11,884 nucleotides of DNA, taken from contig DDBP01000210.1 in the NCBI GenBank assembly GCA_002332795.1, positions 1 through 11,884 of the forward strand. The letters are read 5' to 3'. This document shows, piece by piece, positions 8,000-11,884 of the stretch; position 1 is the stretch's first letter; every line of letters begins with the position of its first letter. The notes below the pieces were generated by a model, which ran no database searches, was not told the origin of the DNA, and saw only the letters and a list, made by a program, of their open reading frames with translations. The DNA is from Anaerolineales bacterium UBA2029. GTDB lineage: Bacteria; Chloroflexota; Anaerolineae; Aggregatilineales; Aggregatilineaceae. A program made the position numbers and the translations under genes.

Positions 8000-8701
8000 T
8001 CAGCGCAGCGCCAGCGACAGCGCGCTCAGGTCGCCGCGCACACTGCCATCCACCACCTTGTCGCCAGCACGCAGGATCAGCCCGCCGAGGATAGACGGGT
8101 CAACCCTGTATTCGACTTCCTTCGCGCCGGTGACCTTGAGCACTTCGGCCTTTTCGTCGTCGGCCAGCGGCACGGCGCTGATGACGATCACGCGGTCGCC
8201 CAGGCCTTTCGCTTCGGCGGGCACGCCGGCGAAGAAGCGCTTCAGGACGGCTTTCTGGCGCTTCTCGTCGAGCGTCTCACCCACCAGGCGCTCGGCGGCG
8301 GCCAGGGCCAGCGCCACAATGTCGTCGCGCGCCTCGGCCAGGATGCGGTTGCGCTCTTCTTCTGCCTGCGCGCGCGCCTGTTCGCGGACTTTCTCGGCCT
8401 CGGCCTGCGCCTCGCGCAGCATCTGCTTGAGCTGCTCTTCGCCGCGCTGTCGCGCCTCTTCGAGCACTTTCTGCGCTTCGGCGCGGGCCTGTGCCAGCAG
8501 CTTGTCGCGTTCGCGTTCGGCGTTGGCGCGCGCTTCTTCAGCCGCCCGCGCGTCTTCCAGGCCCTTGGCGATGCGCTCCGAGCGCTCGTCGAGCATCTTC
8601 AGCACGCGCGGCCAGACCAGCTTGGCCAGCAGCAGGAAGATGATGCCGAAGTTGACCAGTTGGGCGATGAAGAATCCCAGATTGATGCCTAATGCGTCCA
8701 C
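8000..8701 (-). CDS. atpF: ATP synthase b subunit fused to the delta C-terminal domain
   Basis: This 233-residue peripheral stalk protein of F0F1 ATP synthase starts like subunit b: one membrane helix (about 9-29), WPRVLKMLDER, then a long charged Ala/Glu/Arg coiled coil to about residue 150. From about 168 it turns into the C-terminal domain of subunit delta: VISAVPLADDEK, VDPSILGGLILRAGD, then KVVDGSVRGDLSAL. E. coli delta ends almost identically (IIRAGDMVIDGSVRG). The delta N-terminal six-helix domain, about 105 residues that bind the top of F1 in known enzymes, is absent. Mycobacteria also have a b-delta fusion, but with a full delta. The start is GTG, with AGGAGG six bases upstream and 21 bases after the c gene. 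It is the last gene before a terminator, and no alpha gene follows. Confidence 0.88.
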   Translation of the reverse strand: MDALGINLGFFIAQLVNFGIIFLLLAKLVWPRVLKMLDERSERIAKGLEDARAAEEARANAERERDKLLAQARAEAQKVLEEARQRGEEQLKQMLREAQAEAEKVREQARAQAEEERNRILAEARDDIVALALAAAERLVGETLDEKRQKAVLKRFFAGVPAEAKGLGDRVIVISAVPLADDEKAEVLKVTGAKEVEYRVDPSILGGLILRAGDKVVDGSVRGDLSALSLALR

Positions 8702-8722
8702 CGAATGCCTCCTGGAGCGCCA

Positions 8723-8950
8723 CTAGAGCACGAACAGGATGATCAGGGACACAACCAGTGCATAGATCGCGACAGCCTCGGCAAACGCGATGCCCAAGAT
8801 CATGTTGGTGGTGATCTGTCCAGACGCATCCGGATTGCGCCCGATGGCGTTGAGCGCTCCCTGCACCAACACGCCAATGCCAATGCCCGGCCCGATGACG
8901 CCGATCATCGCCAGCCCCGCGCCGATGGCCTTTGCAGCATCTACTTCCAT
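8723..8950 (-). CDS. atpE: ATP synthase subunit c
   Basis: This 75-residue proteolipid forms the rotor ring of F0. Two membrane helices carry the Gly-rich packing motif GPGIGIG (20-26) and the ion-binding carboxylate E58 in FAEAVAIYALV, joined by the polar loop RNPDA (38-42). The Na+-type ligands of Ilyobacter-like rings (Gln in the first helix, Ser-Thr after the Glu) are replaced by Ile25, Ala59 and Val60, so the ring probably carries protons. AGGAGG lies nine bases before the ATG, in contrast to the TTG start of subunit a just upstream. This fits the many copies of c needed per enzyme. A hairpin precedes it at 8993-9013. Confidence 0.95.
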   Translation of the reverse strand: MEVDAAKAIGAGLAMIGVIGPGIGIGVLVQGALNAIGRNPDASGQITTNMILGIAFAEAVAIYALVVSLIILFVL

Positions 8951-8992
8951 GAACGCTTTCCTCCTGATGGTTAGTCGGTTATCGCCGTTTTT

Positions 8993-9013
8993 CGCCCCGC
9001 TTCAGGCGGAGCG
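8993..9013 (-). promoter_or_regulatory. intercistronic hairpin between subunit a and c genes
   Basis: Eight base pairs (8993-9000 with 9006-9013, one G.U in the RNA) close a 5-base loop in the 74-base gap between the two genes. On the transcribed strand it is followed by AAAAA, not U, so it is not a terminator for this operon. It could protect or mark the mRNA ahead of the c gene. The role is inferred from position only. Confidence 0.4.
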
Positions 9014-9024
9014 TGATTCCACAC

Positions 9025-10338
9025 TTAGTGATGTTCCTCGCCGTGACCGTGCCCCTGCATGGCCATGGCGCTGAAAACCAGCAACAACATCGCGAAGACG
9101 AACGCCTGGATCAGCCCCACGAACAGTTCCAGGCCATAGACGCCGGCGGGCACCAGCATGGCCAGCAGGAACGACATCACGAACAGCAGCACGCCGCCCG
9201 CGAACAGGTTGCCGAAAAGACGGAAGCCAAACGAGAGGATTTTCGCCAGCTCCGAGATGATCTCCAGCAACCCGACCACGAAGTCCATGATGCCCATCGG
9301 GTTCTTGCCGATGTTCTCCAGCGCGGGCGTGTTGAAGAACTTGGTGAAGTAGCGCAGACCCTGCGCCCGCACGCCGAAGTACTGAATGGCCAGGAACGCC
9401 AGCAGGCCCAGCCCCAGCGTCAGGTTGAGGTCAGTTGCCGCGCCGCGCACGAAAGGCGTGACCGCGTAGAGATCGTCGCGGTAGTACGGTTCCTCCAGCA
9501 CGGCGGGCACCAGTTCGGCGGGCGACCTGGCCTCGGCGGGGTGCTCGCCTTCACCTTCTGCAGGGGCTTCGCCCTCGGCGGGTTCGGCGGGCATGGCTTC
9601 GGCCAGGGTCACCGCCCGCGCCAGCACCGCCTCGACATCGCCGCCCTGCTCGGTGACATACTCCGCCACACTGCGTCCATTGCCCACATCATCGCGCAGC
9701 GAGATAGACTCGACGCCCAGTTCCTGCGCGGCAGCGGTCAGCACGGCGCTGAGGGCGGCATCGTGTGCCGGATCGTGGTGTTCACCCTTGTGATGGCAGG
9801 CGTCGTAGTTCTCCTGCGTGGCGCGGATGCCGGTATCCATCGCCTTGTCTACTTTCAGCAGGATACCGTTGCGGTCGTAGCCGTTGACGCCCTCCGCTGC
9901 GCAGTGCATCAGGCCGATGCTCTCCGCGCCGGGCAGCAGCTTCACCCAGTTGGCGACCAGCAGGAAGAGGAAGATGGTGGCCATCAGCGGGAAGATGGGC
10001 CGCGCGTTGTGCCCCGCCGTAGACTTGGCCAGGCTCCACAGGGCATCGGTCAGCACCTCGAAGAGGCCCTGCAAGCGCCCCGGCACCATTTGCATCCGGC
10101 GGGTGGCGGCGAAGGCGAACGCCAGCACGATCACATCGGCGACCAGCGTGCCGATGAGGGTGTTGGTCACCGTCAGGCCATCAATGCCCAGGAAGTCCTT
10201 CCACACCACTTCGCCGGGCACCATGATCACGGGCAGGGCCACCGCTACCCCAGCGCCTGGCATGATCACAAAGGGGATGATGCCGCAGAAAACGATGCTG
10301 ACGGCAATAATGCCTAAGAGGATCAGCACTCCTTTCAA
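9025..10338 (-). CDS. atpB: ATP synthase subunit a with a large extracytoplasmic loop insertion
   Basis: This 437-residue protein is far longer than the usual 230-300. It forms the proton channel of F0 beside the c ring. Membrane segments lie near 4-26, 57-78, 115-135, 302-322, 350-395 (the long helix pair) and 398-427. The essential arginine is R373 in FRLFGNLFAGG (372-382). G382 and E404 stand where E. coli has E219 and H245, a known compensating pair. Between LLPG (134-137) and ATDLNLTL (301-308) there are about 165 residues, where E. coli has about 28. The extra part holds C146 and C181, a His-rich patch (182-192), a helical unit (196-247) and a Glu/Pro-rich linker (250-272). The end is His-rich. 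The start is TTG, which overlaps the upstream stop as TTGA, with AAGGAG eight bases before it. Confidence 0.92.
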   Translation of the reverse strand: MKGVLILLGIIAVSIVFCGIIPFVIMPGAGVAVALPVIMVPGEVVWKDFLGIDGLTVTNTLIGTLVADVIVLAFAFAATRRMQMVPGRLQGLFEVLTDALWSLAKSTAGHNARPIFPLMATIFLFLLVANWVKLLPGAESIGLMHCAAEGVNGYDRNGILLKVDKAMDTGIRATQENYDACHHKGEHHDPAHDAALSAVLTAAAQELGVESISLRDDVGNGRSVAEYVTEQGGDVEAVLARAVTLAEAMPAEPAEGEAPAEGEGEHPAEARSPAELVPAVLEEPYYRDDLYAVTPFVRGAATDLNLTLGLGLLAFLAIQYFGVRAQGLRYFTKFFNTPALENIGKNPMGIMDFVVGLLEIISELAKILSFGFRLFGNLFAGGVLLFVMSFLLAMLVPAGVYGLELFVGLIQAFVFAMLLLVFSAMAMQGHGHGEEHH

Positions 10339-10877
10339 GAGCCATTCTCCTTCGTTGTGCTAGTGTCTGACGGCGCGGGCGATGCCTGGGCCGCGGTGCG
10401 CCCTTCCTGCGCAGAAGGCGTCATCCGCAGCGAAGCCACCGAAGAGAGCATCAGCCGGATCATCGCGTACAGACTCACCGGTACACTGAGCAATACCAGA
10501 CCGATCGTGAAAACGGGGTGAGTGTCCAGCCTGGAGTCCAGGAACATCCCCCCGAACAGCGCCATGAAAACAATCATAATGGTCAGGCAACCCGCCTGCC
10601 CGGCCACACTGGCCAGCGCCAGGTTGCGCGCGTAGTCCGGCGTGATTTTCGGGTTCATGCGCAACGTCCTGTAGAGCGCCCAACCATAGGCCAGCGGGAT
10701 ACTCGCCAGCAGCAACCCGACACTGAACAGCGGGTGCAGCCCCGTCACCCAGAAATCCAACAGCAGCCCCAGCCCCGTGCCAAGGGCCAGCAGCCCCAGC
10801 GCCGACAGTCCGGCTTCGCCCAACACGGCTGTCAGCGCAGACTGACGGGTAAGCCGGGAGGTACGTTGCAGCGACAT
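10335..10877 (-). CDS. duplicated AtpZ/AtpI-like membrane protein
   Basis: This 180-residue protein stands first in the atp operon, where AtpI or AtpZ usually lies. It contains two copies of the short two-helix AtpZ-type unit. Copy 1 is about 20-73, with LLLDFWVTGLHPLFSVGLLL. Copy 2 is about 93-144, with MFLDSRLDTHPVFTIGLVLL. Each has the paired Asp (D41, D114), His-Pro (48-49, 120-121), Gly (54, 126) and Pro (61, 133) at matching spacing. Four membrane helices are predicted. Related AtpI/AtpZ proteins have been linked to c-ring assembly and Mg2+/Ca2+ uptake; which applies here is unknown. I start at ATG 10877. The frame opens further to a TTG at 10994, but that TTG is the -35 box of the operon promoter. 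No clear Shine-Dalgarno is seen. The last codons supply the ribosome site for subunit a. Confidence 0.8.
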   Translation of the reverse strand: MSLQRTSRLTRQSALTAVLGEAGLSALGLLALGTGLGLLLDFWVTGLHPLFSVGLLLASIPLAYGWALYRTLRMNPKITPDYARNLALASVAGQAGCLTIMIVFMALFGGMFLDSRLDTHPVFTIGLVLLSVPVSLYAMIRLMLSSVASLRMTPSAQEGRTAAQASPAPSDTSTTKENGS

Positions 10878-10965
10878 AGAGGGCGTCTCGCGTCTGGTGA
10901 CGTCAGGGCGTGTCGGGCACGCTAAGTGTCTGTATCTATTTTGGTGGCATGTGCCTTCTTGCACA

Positions 10966-10994
10966 AGCCTAGCAAAGTGGCTGGAAATTGTCAA
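10966..10994 (-). promoter_or_regulatory. sigma-70-type promoter of the atp operon
   Basis: On the minus strand a perfect TTGACA (10994-10989) is followed after exactly 17 bases by TAGGCT (10971-10966). TGC directly before the latter gives an extended -10. Transcription would start near 10959, about 80 bases before the first start codon. The region is much more AT-rich than its surroundings. Confidence 0.7.
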
Positions 10995-11041
10995 AAATTC
11001 CTATTCAAAAATATCTTTTCGGCCAAACTTTCTAATACAAT
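10988..11041 (+). promoter_or_regulatory. candidate promoter(s) of the thioredoxin gene, overlapping the atp promoter
   Basis: On the plus strand TTGTCA (10988-10993) lies 18 bases before TATCTT (11012-11017). A second -10-like box, TACAAT, is at 11036-11041 with no good -35. The first -35 box covers the same bases as the atp -35 box on the other strand, because TTGTCAA reads as a -35 both ways. Confidence 0.4.
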
Positions 11042-11088
11042 GTTGATGGATGCTCACCAACCCTGGCTCTGGCGTCTGCATCTAACAT

Positions 11089-11120
11089 CCAGGGGAAAGA
11101 TAAGCAGGCCATTCCCCTGG
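11089..11120 (+). promoter_or_regulatory. 9-bp inverted repeat abutting the thioredoxin ribosome site
   Basis: CCAGGGGAA (11089-11097) and its exact complement TTCCCCTGG (11112-11120) are separated by 14 bases. The Shine-Dalgarno GGGAGGG (11119-11125) overlaps the end of the right arm. It could be an mRNA hairpin limiting ribosome access, or a repressor operator in the leader. Confidence 0.45.
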
Positions 11121-11132
11121 GAGGGAAAGACC

Positions 11133-11849
11133 ATGGCACGTTTTGATACACCGATCACCACCAACGATCAGGCGCTGGAGCGCGTGTTGAGCGCAGGCAT
11201 GCCCGTGTTGCTCATTGTCTGGGGAGGCGCTCCGCTCGACCCGGCCCTGGATGCCGCCATGCGCGACATAGCCCGCGCCGAGGCCGGACGCCTGCTGATC
11301 GCGAAAATCAACGCGGACGAGAATCCGCAGATCGTCAGCCGCGCAGGGGCAGGGCCATGGCCCGCGCTGCTCGCTTTCAAAGATGGGCAAGAAGTGGGGC
11401 GGGTGAGCGGTGTTCATGCCGCCGACCTGCACGGCTACGCCAGCTACCTGCTGGGGCGCGGGCCGCGCCCAGGGAGCAACGGCGCTCGTCCGGCAGCAAC
11501 AGGCGAGCGGGTCAACGCCCCCGCCGCGCCGATCACGGTTACCGATGGCACCTTCGCCCGCGAAGTGTTGGAAAGCGACCTGCCAGTGCTGGTAGACCTG
11601 TGGGCACCCTGGTGTGGCCCGTGCCGCATGATCGCGCCCGTCGTCGAGAAGATCGCGCGCGACTACGCGGGCCGCTTGAAGGTCGCCAAGCTGAATGTGG
11701 ACGACAATCCACAGACCGCCATGCGCTATCAGGTACAGGGCATTCCCACGCTGCTGATCTTCAAGGGCGGGCGCGTCGCCGACCGCATCGTCGGGGCGGT
11801 CCCCGAACCGTTGCTGCGCGGCAAGGTGGACGCCATCCTGCGCCATTAG
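11133..11849 (+). CDS. two-domain thioredoxin with an inactive N-terminal domain
   Basis: This 238-residue cytoplasmic protein has two thioredoxin folds. The second (about 131-238) is canonical: LVDLWAPWCGPCRM with the active pair C161/C164, NVDDNPQ, and GIPTLLIFKGG with the cis-proline. It should reduce disulfides. The first (about 1-108) has the same strand order and the matching NADENPQ and WPALLAFKDG, but its active-site stretch reads VWGGAPLDPA, with no cysteine at all. The domains are joined by a Gly/Pro/Ala-rich linker (109-133). The first domain may hold a partner or chaperone-like surface, as in other proteins with a redox-dead thioredoxin domain; this is inference. The start at 11133 has GGGAGGG eight bases upstream. 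A longer frame back to 10926 crosses the divergent promoter region and is rejected. Confidence 0.9.
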   Translation: MARFDTPITTNDQALERVLSAGMPVLLIVWGGAPLDPALDAAMRDIARAEAGRLLIAKINADENPQIVSRAGAGPWPALLAFKDGQEVGRVSGVHAADLHGYASYLLGRGPRPGSNGARPAATGERVNAPAAPITVTDGTFAREVLESDLPVLVDLWAPWCGPCRMIAPVVEKIARDYAGRLKVAKLNVDDNPQTAMRYQVQGIPTLLIFKGGRVADRIVGAVPEPLLRGKVDAILRH

Positions 11850-11857
11850 GAGACCGT

Positions 11858-11884
11858 TTGAGGAGACCTGCTCTGCGGCTTTAC
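11858..11884 (+). CDS. possible start of a downstream gene, cut by the window end
   Basis: TTG at 11858 opens a frame reading MRRPALRLY up to the edge. AGGAG at 11848-11852, overlapping the thioredoxin stop, lies five bases before it. The Arg-rich start could begin a membrane or secreted protein, but nine codons are too few to judge. Confidence 0.25.

Noticed and set aside
6779..8692. 637-codon open frame on the plus strand across the aldo/keto reductase and b-delta genes
   Set aside because: It lies antisense to two genes with recognisable motifs and crosses their terminator; its composition (Gln, His, Arg, Ala) is typical of a shadow frame.
8000..8701. The b-delta fusion as a sequencing or assembly artefact joining two broken genes
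   Set aside because: It is one continuous frame with a good ribosome site, an intact delta end and a terminator just after it. A deletion of the delta N-terminal domain cannot be excluded without relatives.
9013..10317. 434-codon plus-strand frame opposite subunit a
   Set aside because: It is a His/Gln/Arg-rich shadow of subunit a, whose minus-strand frame carries all the essential residues.
8000..10994. The atp genes as an Na+-translocating N-ATPase operon
   Set aside because: The gene order differs (no beta-epsilon-first layout, no AtpR/Q pair) and subunit c lacks the Na+ ligand residues.
10878..10994. 39-residue N-terminal extension of the AtpZ-like protein
   Set aside because: Its TTG is part of a perfect -35 box, so the transcript would start inside the extension.
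10926..11132. N-terminal extension of the thioredoxin protein
   Set aside because: The extra 69 residues come from AT-rich promoter DNA and match nothing; a strong Shine-Dalgarno precedes the ATG at 11133.

Overview
The window is GC-rich chromosomal DNA from a free-living bacterium. I lean towards Chloroflexota (an Anaerolineae-like lineage). The reasons are the mix of a DUF362 protein, a lipobox lipoprotein, a WcaJ-type glycosyl-1-phosphate transferase, a solitary Mur ligase, a two-domain thioredoxin and the style of the ATP synthase genes. This placement is inference; no rRNA or other marker gene is present. No tRNA, rRNA, CRISPR array, transposase or phage gene is visible.

Layout. Positions 1-332 are non-coding and carry an inverted-repeat element and an extended -10 promoter for a DUF362 gene (333-1562, +), which ends in an intrinsic terminator. 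From 1644 to 10877 all genes lie on the minus strand. Read in their own direction, from right to left, they are: an F0 ATP synthase operon (duplicated AtpZ/AtpI-like protein, subunit a, subunit c, b-delta fusion; 10877 down to 8000) that ends in an intrinsic terminator; an aldo/keto reductase (7885-6938); a second copy of the repeat element; a MurE-type ligase (6743-5193) with a small Cys-cluster protein of unknown function (5140-4694); a family 2 glycosyltransferase translationally coupled to a polyprenyl-phosphate sugar-1-phosphate transferase (4602-2282); and a lipoprotein (2162-1644). At the right edge, divergent from the atp operon, is a two-domain thioredoxin (11133-11849, +).

The most unusual part is the ATP synthase block. 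It encodes only membrane-sector and stator parts. No alpha, gamma, beta or epsilon gene follows, and a clean terminator closes the operon 38 nt after the last gene. All of its genes except c look remodelled. The AtpZ-like protein is an internal duplication. Subunit a carries about 135 extra residues in its extracytoplasmic loop. Subunit b is fused to the C-terminal domain of delta with no delta N-terminal (OSCP-type) domain. Subunit c has proton-type ligand residues. The start codons (TTG for a, ATG with a strong Shine-Dalgarno for c, GTG for b-delta) fit the need for many c subunits.

The envelope genes (MurE, glycosyltransferase, sugar-phosphate transferase, lipoprotein) suggest peptidoglycan and exopolysaccharide synthesis, but at least three separate promoters can be proposed, so they are probably not one operon. 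Several starts are placed inside longer open frames, on the basis of Shine-Dalgarno sequences, stop/start overlaps or promoter positions. All family assignments come from reading motifs, not from database searches.
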